From: Phycisphaerae bacterium
GTDB taxonomy: Bacteria; Planctomycetota; Phycisphaerae; SM23-33
Assembly: GCA_016929245.1 (NCBI GenBank)
Contig: JAFGJE010000183.1
Span: 1-43,542 of the forward strand
Direction: 5' to 3'
Length of the DNA stretch: 43,542 nucleotides
The position numbers and the translations under genes were made by a program. Position 1 is the stretch's first letter; each line of letters starts with the position of its first letter. Shown here one piece after another: positions 9,717 through 19,432 of the stretch. Under the pieces are notes generated by a model. That model ran no database searches. It was given only the letters and a program-made list of their open reading frames with translations, and was not told the origin of the DNA.

Positions 9717-10826
9717 TTATTCAAACAACGTACCGTTGGTCGTTTCGATCACGTATCGGTTGTCCAGAAAATATTGGATCGCCTCCGGGCAGGAACGAAA
9801 TACTTCGGTAGCCGTCTCGGTGATGAAGGGGGAGGGGTCGCGCCGGGGTTTCCACACGACGAACACGTCGCGCGTGGATTCGTGGGCGTGCTGGAGTTCG
9901 CGTTCCACCCCGCTGGAGAGCGCCGGCTTGCCGTCGGGCAGCTCCGGAACGAGGGAGATGATCATGTCGGCCTGGTCGATCAGCTTGAAGTCCCGCACGT
10001 AAATCTGCCCGTCGATATCGGCGATCACTCCGAGCACCTCGCTGGTGTCCAGCGTGATGCGCTCCGGCTCCTCGCCGACGGTGATCGTGCGCTTGCCGTC
10101 CTGAGCGGCCTGGATCGCCTGGAAGGTCAGCGGTTTTTCCTTTTCCATGTCCGCCGGGTCGAAGCAGGTGAAGTAGCGTTTCATGTCCCGGCGGAACTGC
10201 TCGATTTCCGCCAGCACGTCGGGAAGGTCCATCACGTGCGACATGGGGAAGCTCAGGTACGCCTTTTTCATCTCAGGGCGAAACATTAATCGCACGATCG
10301 TCTGGGCGAGATCGTCCCCGCCGCGAACGCAGATGAAGAACTTCCCGTGCCCGCGCACGATGCGGCTGAGCAGTTCCGTGGCGAGAATTTCCTCCTCCCG
10401 CCAGACCATCAGGTCCTTGAGCGTCGGGTCGTGATGCCCGTCCTGGCGCAGGCGGCGGTACACCTGGTCGATGCTGTCGACCAGCACGATGTACAGGTCG
10501 GCGTCGAGGAGCTTCATCTGGTCGTGGTCGAACGCGAAAAACAACCCGTGCCGCCAGCGGAACGTGGCGTGCGTGTTGATGATGACGTTGGACTCGGTTT
10601 TCGCCTCGGCGATCACGTCCTTGAAGACGCTGCGACGGAGGTTTTCCAGCCGTCCCAGGGGCAGGTCGAGAATTTTCCCCGCGCCCACGTCCGGCGCCTC
10701 GGCGTACATCATGTCGCCGATGTGAAACAGCTTCACGTCGAACCCCTCCTGCTTCGCCATCGCGGCGACGTTCTGCAGGAACGGTTTTTTATCCAAACCA
10801 ACCTGTCCGGTGACGACGACCTTCAT
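9717..10826 (-). CDS. P-loop kinase-like N-terminal domain fused to nucleoside 2-deoxyribosyltransferase-like C-terminal domain
   Basis: 'MKVVVTGQVGLDKKPFLQNVAAMAKQEGFDVKLFHIGDMM' adenylate-kinase-like N-terminus with degenerate Walker A; 'KKAYLSFPMSHVMDLPDVLAEIEQFRR' and 'QADMIISLVPELPDGKPALSSGVERELQHA' deoxyribosyltransferase-like. Confidence 0.55.
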   Translation of the reverse strand: MKVVVTGQVGLDKKPFLQNVAAMAKQEGFDVKLFHIGDMMYAEAPDVGAGKILDLPLGRLENLRRSVFKDVIAEAKTESNVIINTHATFRWRHGLFFAFDHDQMKLLDADLYIVLVDSIDQVYRRLRQDGHHDPTLKDLMVWREEEILATELLSRIVRGHGKFFICVRGGDDLAQTIVRLMFRPEMKKAYLSFPMSHVMDLPDVLAEIEQFRRDMKRYFTCFDPADMEKEKPLTFQAIQAAQDGKRTITVGEEPERITLDTSEVLGVIADIDGQIYVRDFKLIDQADMIISLVPELPDGKPALSSGVERELQHAHESTRDVFVVWKPRRDPSPFITETATEVFRSCPEAIQYFLDNRYVIETTNGTLFE

Positions 10827-10916
10827 GGAACCTTTCCGTTTCGTTATTCAGAATCCATAACAAAAAGAGTTTTGCCACAAAGGGTACGGCGCGGGCTTCG
10901 CCCGTAAACTAATTCT

Positions 10917-11090
10917 CTTTTTGAAAGTAGCCACGGGCGCAAGCCCGTGGATAAATGCCGTTTCTTCTCTTTGAGCCCCGCAGGGGCGATTGAAATACAA
11001 TACATATCTCTCAATCGCCCCTGCGGGGCTCTTGTCATATTCAAATCGTTTTTCCCACGGGCTTGCGCCCGTGGCTACTATCAAAAACAT
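10917..11090. repeat. Nested hairpin repeat family R1, copy 2
   Basis: tttttgaaagtagccacgggcgcaagcccgtgg ... gagccccgcaggggcgattgaa ... caatcgcccctgcggggctc ... ccacgggcttgcgcccgtggctac. Confidence 0.93.
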
Positions 11091-11261
11091 AAAGAATGAA
11101 AATCGTTACACAAATTACAGACTTGACTCGTTAGTAGTATAGAGATCACAAAAGTAATAGAAACAATTCTTTGCGACCTCCGCGTCCTTTGTGGCTTCTT
11201 GTTTTTTCAAAGGCCACGTTATCTTTAGGCGTTGCGGGATGCAAGTGTTATACTGCTCCGC

Positions 11262-11855
11262 ATGTCTCATCGGACGTTTATCGCGCTGGACGTGAACGAC
11301 GCGGTCCGCCGCCGGTTGGGGGAACGGCGCGACGCGATTCGCCCGGCTGTCGGACGGAGTGACAAAATCAACTGGGTTTCCCCGGAGAATTTCCACGTGA
11401 CGCTGAAATTCCTCGGCGACGTGCCCGACGCGATGCTCTTGGACGTCTGTCAGGCCGTGCAAAGCGTCGCGGGACGAATCGAACCGTTTGATTTTACGGT
11501 CCGGGGAATCCAGGCGGTCCCCCCGGCGGGGCGAAACCTTCGGATGTTCTGGGCGGACGTGACCGACCCCGACGGGAAACTGGTGAATCTGTTCGCCGCG
11601 ATGGAAGAAGCGATGGAAGGGTTGGGATTTCCTCGGGAAACCCGTCCCTTCGCCCAGCATATCACGCTGGCGCGCGTGAAATACGTCCGCGACGCCGAAT
11701 CGCTCCGGGTCGCGGCTTCCGGGCGGGGGAGTGAATCGGTCGGCGTGGTTCGGGCGGAACAGGTTACGGTATACACCAGTCAACTGACCCAAGGCGGATC
11801 GATCTACACACCAACCGTCAAAGCAAGATTGGGACCTTTACCTCATATTCCATGA
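11262..11855 (+). CDS. thpR: RNA 2',3'-cyclic phosphodiesterase (2H phosphoesterase)
   Basis: Two HxTx motifs: 'FHVTLKFLGDVPD' and 'QHITLARVKYV'; MSHRTFIALDVND N-terminus. Confidence 0.92.
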   Translation: MSHRTFIALDVNDAVRRRLGERRDAIRPAVGRSDKINWVSPENFHVTLKFLGDVPDAMLLDVCQAVQSVAGRIEPFDFTVRGIQAVPPAGRNLRMFWADVTDPDGKLVNLFAAMEEAMEGLGFPRETRPFAQHITLARVKYVRDAESLRVAASGRGSESVGVVRAEQVTVYTSQLTQGGSIYTPTVKARLGPLPHIP

Positions 11856-11878
11856 CAAGCGATTCTTCCTGTTTTTCC

Positions 11879-11932
11879 AACAGCGCCGAGCGGCAAGCCG
11901 ACACGGTAGTCGGCTTGCCGTTTGGCGTCGTT
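11879..11932. repeat. Hairpin repeat family R2 (AACAGCGCCGARCRGCAAGCYG), copy 1, degenerate
   Basis: aacagcgccgagcggcaagccgac (11879-11902) / gtcggcttgccgtttggcgtcgtt (11909-11932), 20/24 paired. Confidence 0.85.
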
Positions 11933-12103
11933 GGACAATAAGAAGAAGATTCCATTTCCCGAAACTCCTTCGTCCAATCCATACGAGGCGGAGAGTCTGG
12001 GCGCTGTTGGGGTAACGAACCTTGCATTGTTTTGCCGACATTACGATAATGCGTTAATACCAATGGAACGTAGGTTTTTATCCTCGCAAGTGGAGATGTG
12101 ATT

Positions 12104-12517
12104 ATGACGGCACGAAAGAGGTTGGGAGTACTGACGGTGGTTTCGGTCGCGGTGATGCTGGCCGCCGGCGGCTGCAAGACCGTGCAGACGACGTTTGTCA
12201 ACACGACCAGCGAATCGCTGGAGCTTCAGGTGAACGGCCCGGGCAACAACGTGGGCTATCTCGGAACGATCCCCGGCGACGGGCAGCTCCGCACGAAAAT
12301 CGAAGTCAGTCCCGTCTGGCTGCCCACGACGTACACCTTCACCGCCCGAAGCCAGACGAACAAGGAATACAACGGGGCGTTTTCCCTGGCGAACGACTCG
12401 AACGACAAGATCCAGATCATGATTCCCCAGGAAGACACCGCCCGGACGCCGGACTGGCGACATGCCGAAGGGTCGGGACAAACCGGCGGACATACCCCGG
12501 TCGTCTATGAGCCGTAA
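12104..12517 (+). CDS. Small predicted lipoprotein, unknown function
   Basis: Signal with lipobox 'VVSVAVMLAAGGCKTVQ'; ggag Shine-Dalgarno 8 nt upstream of ATG. Confidence 0.75.
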   Translation: MTARKRLGVLTVVSVAVMLAAGGCKTVQTTFVNTTSESLELQVNGPGNNVGYLGTIPGDGQLRTKIEVSPVWLPTTYTFTARSQTNKEYNGAFSLANDSNDKIQIMIPQEDTARTPDWRHAEGSGQTGGHTPVVYEP

Positions 12518-12525
12518 TCGGAAAC

Positions 12526-13212
12526 TCAGGATTCCGGCGACGAAACCGAACCGGCGATGTCGGGCTGCTGCACGGAGATGATGCCCCGGCGAATGGCGAA
12601 TTTCACCAGCGACGTCTGATCGTGGATGTTGAGCTTGCGCATCAGCCTCGTCCGGTGCGTGTCGATGGTCTTCGTCGCCAGGCCCAGCATTTCGGCGATC
12701 TTGCGATTGGTTCTGCCTTCGGCGATCAGTTGCAGCACCTGCCGTTCGCGCGAACTCAAGCGCTGATACGGATCGTCGCCGCCGTCGCCGATGCGCTCGA
12801 GCACCTTCCGCGGGATTCCCGGGCCAAGGTACAAGTCCCCGGCCGCCACCCGGCGAATCGCCGGACCGAGCTGGTCGGCGGCGGATTCCTTCAGGAGATA
12901 TCCCGTCGCGCCGCTTTCCAACGCCTGGGCGACGAATCCCTCGTCGTTGTGCATGGTGAGGATCAGCACGCCCAGTCCTTCGCCGCGCTTGGTCAGATCC
13001 CGGCAGAGGTCCAGGCCGTTGAGTCCCGGCATGGTCACGTCCAGCACCACGACGTCCGGATCCAGCTCCAGAACCTGCGGTAGCACCTCCAGCCCATTGC
13101 CGCATTGGCCCACGATTTCGATATCCGGTTCATCCGCCACCAGAGCGGCAACGCCTTCGCGCATCATGGCGTGATCGTCCGCTAACAACACTCTGATTGT
13201 GTCACTTTGCAT
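12526..13212 (-). CDS. NarL/FixJ-family response regulator (REC + LuxR HTH)
   Basis: 'IRVLLADDHAMMREGVAALV', 'DVVVLDVTMPGLNGLDL', 'LSSRERQVLQLIAEGRTNRKIAEMLGLATKTIDTHRTRLMRKL'. Confidence 0.95.
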   Translation of the reverse strand: MQSDTIRVLLADDHAMMREGVAALVADEPDIEIVGQCGNGLEVLPQVLELDPDVVVLDVTMPGLNGLDLCRDLTKRGEGLGVLILTMHNDEGFVAQALESGATGYLLKESAADQLGPAIRRVAAGDLYLGPGIPRKVLERIGDGGDDPYQRLSSRERQVLQLIAEGRTNRKIAEMLGLATKTIDTHRTRLMRKLNIHDQTSLVKFAIRRGIISVQQPDIAGSVSSPES

Positions 13213-13546
13213 TCGGTTGTTCCCCGATCAAAAAAGAATCGCACGTAACCCGAAACAGGTAAAAACATAACACGATCCCCAGACAAGACGCGAAACACTG
13301 TGTTTCCGACTCCACGCTCCACGCCGCGTATGGGGTCACTCGTCAAGAATCTTTATATTATGAGTCAACGAAAGATAAAACGCAAGTCTTTCATGGACGA
13401 AAATTTCACAAAGGACTGTAGTTACTTTAGTTCCGGAATTTGCTTACAAAGGGGGCGGTAAACACCCTACAAGTGTCCAGTAACCCGCCGTTTCTTTTTT
13501 TCTTCTTCTGGAAGAAGGAAGGTCAACTCGGTATGATCTCTCCGCG

Positions 13547-14224
13547 ATGGACGCGTTGATTTTTGATTTTGACGGCGTGCTGATGGATTCCGAACCGGTG
13601 CATCTCCGCGCGTTTTCGGAGGTGCTCGCTTCGGTGGGTGTGACGTTGACGCGCGAGGAATACTTCGAGCGATACCTCGGTTATGACGATTATACCTGCC
13701 TGTCGGAGGCGATGCGATATCACGGCCTGTCGGGTTCGGAGTCGGTGATCGAGAAGATGGTAGCCGACAAGACGCGCGTGCTGCAGCGGCACCTTGCCGA
13801 GTCTATTCCCCCCATCGCCGGAGCGGTGGAACTGGTCCTTGCCGCCTTCGCCGCCGGTGTGCCCCTGGCGATCGCCAGCGGAGGTCTGCGGAAGGAAATC
13901 CGGATCGGCGTGGAAGCGATAGGCCTGGCGGGGTGTTTCCCCGTGATCGTTGCCGCCGAGGACGTTCGTCAGACCAAACCGCACCCGGAAGCCTATCGGC
14001 AGGCGGCGGCGCTGCTTTCGGAGCATCACAGCCGGCCAATCGATCCGCGTCAATGCGTAGCCGTCGAGGATTCCCCCACGGGGATCGCCTCCGCGAAGGC
14101 GGCGCAGATGCGCGTCCTGGCGGTGCACACGAGCTACCCGCCCGAGCAGCTTCACCAGGCCGACCGCGTCGCGCCCGATCTGTCGGCCGTCACGCTCGAA
14201 TCGCTCCGGGCGATGACGACGTGA
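13547..14224 (+). CDS. HAD-family hydrolase (beta-phosphoglucomutase-like)
   Basis: 'MDALIFDFDGVLMDSEPVHLRAF', 'PLAIASGG', 'KPHPEAYRQAAALL', 'CVAVEDSPTGIASAKAAQM'. Confidence 0.93.
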   Translation: MDALIFDFDGVLMDSEPVHLRAFSEVLASVGVTLTREEYFERYLGYDDYTCLSEAMRYHGLSGSESVIEKMVADKTRVLQRHLAESIPPIAGAVELVLAAFAAGVPLAIASGGLRKEIRIGVEAIGLAGCFPVIVAAEDVRQTKPHPEAYRQAAALLSEHHSRPIDPRQCVAVEDSPTGIASAKAAQMRVLAVHTSYPPEQLHQADRVAPDLSAVTLESLRAMTT

Positions 14225-14230
14225 CCGGTC

Positions 14231-14500
14231 TTATTCCTCGTCCTGCGCCGGGAGCAACCGTTGGGAGACGACGGAATATTCCCACGATCCCATGCCGCAC
14301 TTGGGGCAGACACCGTCGGCGGGAATTTTCGAGGGCCCGTATCCGCAGTAATGGCAGAGGATCAGTTTCCTCGTCAGCGCCTTGCGGTAGGGGTCGATCC
14401 AGGCGTCGCCTTCGATTTCCTGGTGTTGGCGACGGAACTTCGCTTGAGGACGCGGTTGGGTGCGTCCTCCATGAGACATACACTTCGCGGAACGTATCAT
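14231..14500 (-). CDS. Small zinc-ribbon protein, unknown function
   Basis: Start MIRSAKCMSHGG within ORF 14231..14575; 'LCHYCGYGPSKIPADGVCPKCGMGSWEY' CxxC...CxxC. Confidence 0.65.
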   Translation of the reverse strand: MIRSAKCMSHGGRTQPRPQAKFRRQHQEIEGDAWIDPYRKALTRKLILCHYCGYGPSKIPADGVCPKCGMGSWEYSVVSQRLLPAQDEE

Positions 14501-14790
14501 CGGCAGGCCTCCTTGGCGAGCATGCTTCCGACATACTCCCGTCGATCGCGGCGGAGCACTTTCCATTCCTGCCATGGATAAGCACTGTATTATGGCGGGA
14601 AATATACGGCATAACCCGTACTTTTTAACTCATTTTATATAAGCATCTTACGTTCTTTTCCGTGTTGGACACTTGGTATCGTGAAACAATAAATTCTTTG
14701 CACGTTTTCCCTATGTTTTTGATATCCAATGAGATCATCCCAAGTCGTTCCAACGATAATACTGTTTTGTCACATCATAAATTATCAAGT

Positions 14791-14891
14791 TGTCATCCTG
14801 AGCGAAGCGAAGCGCAGCCGAAGGACCTTACGCGCAGCTACCAGTAAGGTCCTTCGGCTGCGCTCGAAGACTCGCTCCGCTCAGGATGACA
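14791..14891. repeat. TGTCATCCTGAGCG hairpin repeat family R3, copy 1
   Basis: tgtcatcctgagcgaagcgaagcgcagccgaaggaccttac (14791-14831) versus gtaaggtccttcggctgcgctcgaagactcgctccgctcaggatgaca (14844-14891). Confidence 0.9.
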
Positions 14892-14918
14892 GATAACAAT
14901 TTAAGATGTGACTAAACA

Positions 14919-16664
14919 CTACGAGGAGGTGTTCGCTTTGGGTTTGGACGTTTCCTTCGCCGTCCGGGGCGGGCCTTTGTAGCGCAGCAATACCACCGCC
15001 GGTCGGTTCTGGTGCGGACGGGCGTAGGAGTCCACTTCCTCGAACCAGTCCCGCACGTTGGTCCATCGAACCGTCTTTCCGTGCGGAAGGGGGAGAATCC
15101 AGAGTCTGTCCCGCTGGGCCAACTGCCACTGCATCGCCAGGTAGAACGGGCCTGGGTTGTCGTGAATGCGTTCCGCCAGCGCCTCCCGATCCGGCAGCCA
15201 GGATAAGGGTTTTTCGAGGTGGTAATACACGAAAGCGCACTGCTTGACGTAGTCATACACCTTCGCGTCGTCGGGTAAGCGGCGCAACCGCTCCGAGAGT
15301 TGTCGTCCCGGGCCGCCCATCGATCTGTGCTCCGCGATCGTGGGAACGTACCCAGCCGTGATGATCCCCATCGCCAGCACGCAGAGCATCGCCACGCCTT
15401 TCACGGCGACGTCGTCCCGGCGGTAAAACACGCCCAGGAACACCGCGGCGGCGACGAAACACGCCGCGATCAGCACCGGATCGAGAATCCCCCTTGGAAA
15501 TCGGTATTCCAGAATGATCGCGCCGACGATTCCGCCGATTCCGAGGACTCCCATTTGCGAATGAAGCACCAGTCGCTCCTGCCAGCAGGCGAGTTTCTCG
15601 TGAAACAGGCGAACGATCCCGCACCAGCAGATTCCCATCACCACCGCCGCCGGAACCGCCAGGGAATACAGATAGTTCGCCTTGGCGGAAAACAGGAGAC
15701 TCACCCCCGCGAACGACGAGACGAACCACGCCCACGGCATCCAGACGTTTCGGGAAAAGGCGTGGTGACGTTTGAGAAACGGAACCGACAGGCCGCCCAG
15801 GAACAGGGGAATCCAGGGGAAAAGGATCCCCATGAGATACATCAGGCTCTTGATCGGATTGGGCTGGAGCTTTTGGGAGACTTCCCGTCCCCAGAGGTCT
15901 CGCGGATCGACGCCGTGTTTCCACAGCAACCAAGGCCAGGGCGCCACGATCGCCGCGACGATCAGCACCCCCAGGAGAGGCTGCAACCGCCAGATGAGGA
16001 TCGGTTTTCGCCGCCAGATCACCAGCGCGAGAATCGGCAGGCCGCAATGGATCAGAATAAACGGCCCTTTGCTCAGCGTCGCTAAGGCAATGCTCACGTA
16101 AAAAACGATCAGCCACCCCCAGCGGTTCCAGCGTCGCGGCGAGTTCCAGCTCCACCATGCCGCGGCGATCGCCAGCGTGGAAAAGAGCGTAAAGGGCATG
16201 TCCGGGCCCGCCTGTCGGGCTTCGTACACGAACTGCGGTGTAGCGACGAGAAAGCAGGCCGCCGCCAGTCCCACCGACGGGCTGATAAGGCTTCGCCCCA
16301 GGGCGTAGCACAGCAGGACCAGAAGCACGCCTTCGATCGCCCCGGGCAGGCGTCCCTCGAGGCGTCCCACCTGTCCGGTCAGACTTCCCACCGCGGCGAT
16401 GCGCCAGTACACCCAGGGAGGTTTTTCCAGCCGGGGGCGATTGCCCAGCCGCGGAACCACCCAGTCGCCGCTTTCGACCATCTGCCGGGCGGGGGTGATC
16501 GCCTTCGGTTCGCGCGCGCCCATCAGTTCCGAACGATCCAGTTGCAGGAACATCGCCACCGAGGAGATCAGCGTGAGGATCACGACGTGCGGCAGCACGT
16601 CCCGGCGGGATTGCACCGGGTCCGACGCGTCGTGCGCGGGGAGATGTACATCTGTTGGGGCCAT
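14919..16664 (-). CDS. ArnT-like / PMT-family (GT39-type) membrane glycosyltransferase
   Basis: 'LQLDRSELMGAREPKAITPARQMVESGDWVVPRLGNRPRLEKPPWVYWRIA' followed by many TM segments. Confidence 0.88.
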   Translation of the reverse strand: MAPTDVHLPAHDASDPVQSRRDVLPHVVILTLISSVAMFLQLDRSELMGAREPKAITPARQMVESGDWVVPRLGNRPRLEKPPWVYWRIAAVGSLTGQVGRLEGRLPGAIEGVLLVLLCYALGRSLISPSVGLAAACFLVATPQFVYEARQAGPDMPFTLFSTLAIAAAWWSWNSPRRWNRWGWLIVFYVSIALATLSKGPFILIHCGLPILALVIWRRKPILIWRLQPLLGVLIVAAIVAPWPWLLWKHGVDPRDLWGREVSQKLQPNPIKSLMYLMGILFPWIPLFLGGLSVPFLKRHHAFSRNVWMPWAWFVSSFAGVSLLFSAKANYLYSLAVPAAVVMGICWCGIVRLFHEKLACWQERLVLHSQMGVLGIGGIVGAIILEYRFPRGILDPVLIAACFVAAAVFLGVFYRRDDVAVKGVAMLCVLAMGIITAGYVPTIAEHRSMGGPGRQLSERLRRLPDDAKVYDYVKQCAFVYYHLEKPLSWLPDREALAERIHDNPGPFYLAMQWQLAQRDRLWILPLPHGKTVRWTNVRDWFEEVDSYARPHQNRPAVVLLRYKGPPRTAKETSKPKANTSS

Positions 16665-16807
16665 GCCTCTTCCTGTCCGAAGGTCGATTCCTCCGTGAAG
16701 TCCCGGTTTCCGGGACCATCCCTGTCGCCGAAATCCCCTCTATCTCACATTTTCCCCGGATTTTCAAGAGGCGTTTTGATTGACCACCCCGTCCGTCCAA
16801 ATACAAA

Positions 16808-16854
16808 CGAAAGGAGACGGCTGTCCACGCCGCGGGAGCAACCGTCTCCTTTCG
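16808..16854 (-). terminator. Hairpin downstream of PEP-CTERM gene 16978..17787
   Basis: cgaaaggagacgg (16808-16820) / ccgtctcctttcg (16842-16854), perfect 13 bp; followed on the minus strand by a weak T-rich run. Confidence 0.6.
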
Positions 16855-16977
16855 ACATTCACCTCGTGGCGCCTCCCACGGGGGATGCGCCCACGACTGT
16901 TTCTTCCATCCGCGCCCTCCTATCGTCTGTGCATCCGTCAACGGATGCCGCCAACCAACCCGTCAACCACTTGTTCT

Positions 16978-17787
16978 TTAGATGTCGCGCCGACGAGTTC
17001 CCATCGCCAGTGCGCTGATTGCCAATAGACTCAGCGTCGCCGGTTCGGGAATCCCCGCCGGCACGGCGATCACCTGGGGCGCTCCGGTATCGTACCCGTA
17101 GGATACCTCGGCCCGGTTCGTGCCCTGCACACCGACCGCCAACTTCATGGTGTCCCCGATGGACACGCCGTCCGACATTTCCTGGAGAATCGCGTCCAGC
17201 TCGGACAGACTGATCCGGGCTTCCATGACATTTCCGGAGATACACCAGGCGCCGTCGGTGACCATATCTGCAATGTCGCCCACATCGTCACCGGCGCCCC
17301 AGTAGTTAAACTGGGAATACAAACCCGGTGCGGTTTCCTCGCCCTCGCCGTCGGGACCGGAATTCTCGCCGTTCGTCCAGCCGCCGATCAGTCCGAGTTC
17401 CAGGTTCACGTCGATCCCGCGGTGATTGGAGCTCCATTCTCCCTTGTCGCCGTCGGCGCAGTTGGCGTCCCCGCCGTCGGCTAGGTACGTGTCGGTGCTG
17501 TTGTCCGCGTCGATCCACAGTCCCGGGAAGATCTTCTTGTCTTTGCCGTTCGAGGCCTGTCCCAGGAAGTCGGTCCAGCCGCGGTTGATCTCGCAGAACC
17601 AGTACAGTTGTCCGTCCTGCACCTTCGCGCCCCAGCGGGTCATTTCCACGCCCCCGGGATTGTCCGAATCGGGATCCTGAAAGATGGATTGGGCGTCCCA
17701 GTCGTTTAGGTTTCCGTCGACCGTCATCGTCGCCGACCCCGCCGTGCACACCACCAAAATCATTCCCAAAGCGTATAGGTTTTTCAT
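16978..17787 (-). CDS. PEP-CTERM sorting domain protein
   Basis: Signal peptide MKNLYALGMILVVCTAGSATMTVDG; C-terminal 'PEPATLSLLAISALAMGTRRRDI'. Confidence 0.9.
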   Translation of the reverse strand: MKNLYALGMILVVCTAGSATMTVDGNLNDWDAQSIFQDPDSDNPGGVEMTRWGAKVQDGQLYWFCEINRGWTDFLGQASNGKDKKIFPGLWIDADNSTDTYLADGGDANCADGDKGEWSSNHRGIDVNLELGLIGGWTNGENSGPDGEGEETAPGLYSQFNYWGAGDDVGDIADMVTDGAWCISGNVMEARISLSELDAILQEMSDGVSIGDTMKLAVGVQGTNRAEVSYGYDTGAPQVIAVPAGIPEPATLSLLAISALAMGTRRRDI

Positions 17788-17943
17788 GATTCCCTCTCCC
17801 TTGGTAAACACTGCGGGCTCTGTCCGAACGTCTCGTGAATCGTTTCAGTGTTTTTCAGACAGAGCCCAGGATTTGTTTCGACCGTTTCTACCCGTTGACT
17901 ATCGTAATCGTCTTTGTGACAGGATTCGTTTGAGTCGCCTCGA

Positions 17944-18018
17944 ACGATCCTGAGGGACGGGGGAATCTGCCATCGGTTCCCTGTCGACGCCGTGTTCGGC
18001 GGCGTCCCTCAGGATCGT
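17944..18018 (-). terminator. Perfect 16-bp stem downstream of PEP-CTERM gene 18031..19020
   Basis: acgatcctgagggacg (17944-17959) / cgtccctcaggatcgt (18003-18018), 43-nt loop. Confidence 0.55.
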
Positions 18019-18030
18019 CGCGGGGATGAT

Positions 18031-19020
18031 TTATCTTCGTCTTCGGCGAGATCCGATCGCCAGGGCGCCGACGCCCAGCAGACTCAGCGTCGCCGGTTCG
18101 GGGACGTTCGACGGGACTTCGCCTCCGCCGGACCAGTTTTCCTGGAGGATTTCAAAGTCGTCCTCGTCCACGATTCCGTCGAAGTTGAAGTCCGCCTGGG
18201 ACCAGTTCGTTCCGATGCCGTAGTTGGCGACCAGGACGTCATAGTCCACCTGGTCCACGACGCCGTCCAGGTTCGCGTCGCCCTTGTGGTCGCCCGTGAT
18301 CACCTGGAAATCGTCCATCTTCGTGTTGAGGGGACTCAGTCCGCCGGTTTCCACGTACTCGTTCATGTTCAACGCCGCGTACACGCCGTTGACACCGTTG
18401 CCCAGCACCGGCACGAGCACGCCCTCGAACATCGTTTGGCCGTCGATGATCTGCTGCACGTGTCCCAGCAGCGTCGTCCCGGCGGCATCCCACGCCTGTC
18501 CGATCAGCACGGCGTCCTGTCCCATCTTCATCACCTGAAGGCGCAGATCGACCGTCTGGCCCTGCGTCCCGTGGGCGCCGCCGCCCAACGCCAGGCCCTC
18601 CAGGTTGGTGAACGAGTCGCCGTGGTTGTAGACCAGCTCGATCTTGTTGAAGAACGGATCGTAATTCAGGCCGTAAAACTCATTCGCGCCCTGCAAACGA
18701 GCCAACACGCCTTGATCGTTCCCTGTGGCGTTTCCCTCGGTGTTGACGAGCGCGGATACGAGACTGTTTCGGCCGTACGTCGCCGCGACGTATCCGCCGA
18801 TACTGGAATCGTAGTATCCGCCGGGAGAATACAGACGCAGCCCATCCGCGTCGATCACGGCCTGGGCGTCACCTCCACCATTGATCCAATTCCATGTCTG
18901 GTCGAAACTTCCGTTGAAGTCGTCGGAAATCGTCATGTCCGCCATGCCCGGCGCCGTGATGGCAAACAGCACCGCCGTTACTATACATGTTCCTCTCTTC
19001 ATACCTGCCTCCAATCGCAT
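18031..19020 (-). CDS. PEP-CTERM protein with dockerin type I-like repeats
   Basis: 'GDANLDGVVDQVDYDVLVANYG...ADFNFDGIVDEDDFEILQENW' then 'VPEPATLSLLGVGALAIGSRRRRR'. Confidence 0.9.
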   Translation of the reverse strand: MRLEAGMKRGTCIVTAVLFAITAPGMADMTISDDFNGSFDQTWNWINGGGDAQAVIDADGLRLYSPGGYYDSSIGGYVAATYGRNSLVSALVNTEGNATGNDQGVLARLQGANEFYGLNYDPFFNKIELVYNHGDSFTNLEGLALGGGAHGTQGQTVDLRLQVMKMGQDAVLIGQAWDAAGTTLLGHVQQIIDGQTMFEGVLVPVLGNGVNGVYAALNMNEYVETGGLSPLNTKMDDFQVITGDHKGDANLDGVVDQVDYDVLVANYGIGTNWSQADFNFDGIVDEDDFEILQENWSGGGEVPSNVPEPATLSLLGVGALAIGSRRRRR

Positions 19021-19363
19021 TTGATTTATAGTGCTCTCGCCGCCGCTCCGTTCACGAAAACGAACGAAGGCGAAGAGACGTTACGCTCGGTCGTCAATGA
19101 TGCACTCACCGGAGTTCGGGATGAAATCATCCCCGGGTCGACGGTCGAACTGCGCCTCCCCCGACAGGGAGAGCGGGTTCGCCTCCAGCGAGTAGTCCAA
19201 CCTTGTCAAACAGCTAAGCACCCCGCGGGAATTCTCAGCATCGCGGGGGTTTCACAATCCAAACGTAGAATACAATTTCTCCCCCAGCCAATTTTTTTGA
19301 CTTTTTTATTCAAGTCCCCGAAATCCCGCGTTCCCGGATGAAAAACGTCATGGAATAAAACAG

Positions 19364-19401
19364 CGGGAATCGTTCACAGGGATGCCCGTGAACGATTCCC
19401 G
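19364..19401 (-). terminator. Intrinsic terminator-like hairpin downstream of 19433..21547
   Basis: cgggaatcgttcac / gtgaacgattcccg, perfect 14 bp; minus-strand continuation ctgttttattcc. Confidence 0.75.
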
Positions 19402-19432
19402 TCGCCGGTACAACTATTTATATTACCGAATG

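Noticed and set aside
15253-16941. 562-aa minus-strand ORF
   Set aside because: Same-strand alternative frame over the ArnT-like glycosyltransferase; R/G-rich with no coherent motifs.
17992-19341. 449-aa plus-strand ORF
   Set aside because: Antisense to the dockerin PEP-CTERM gene.
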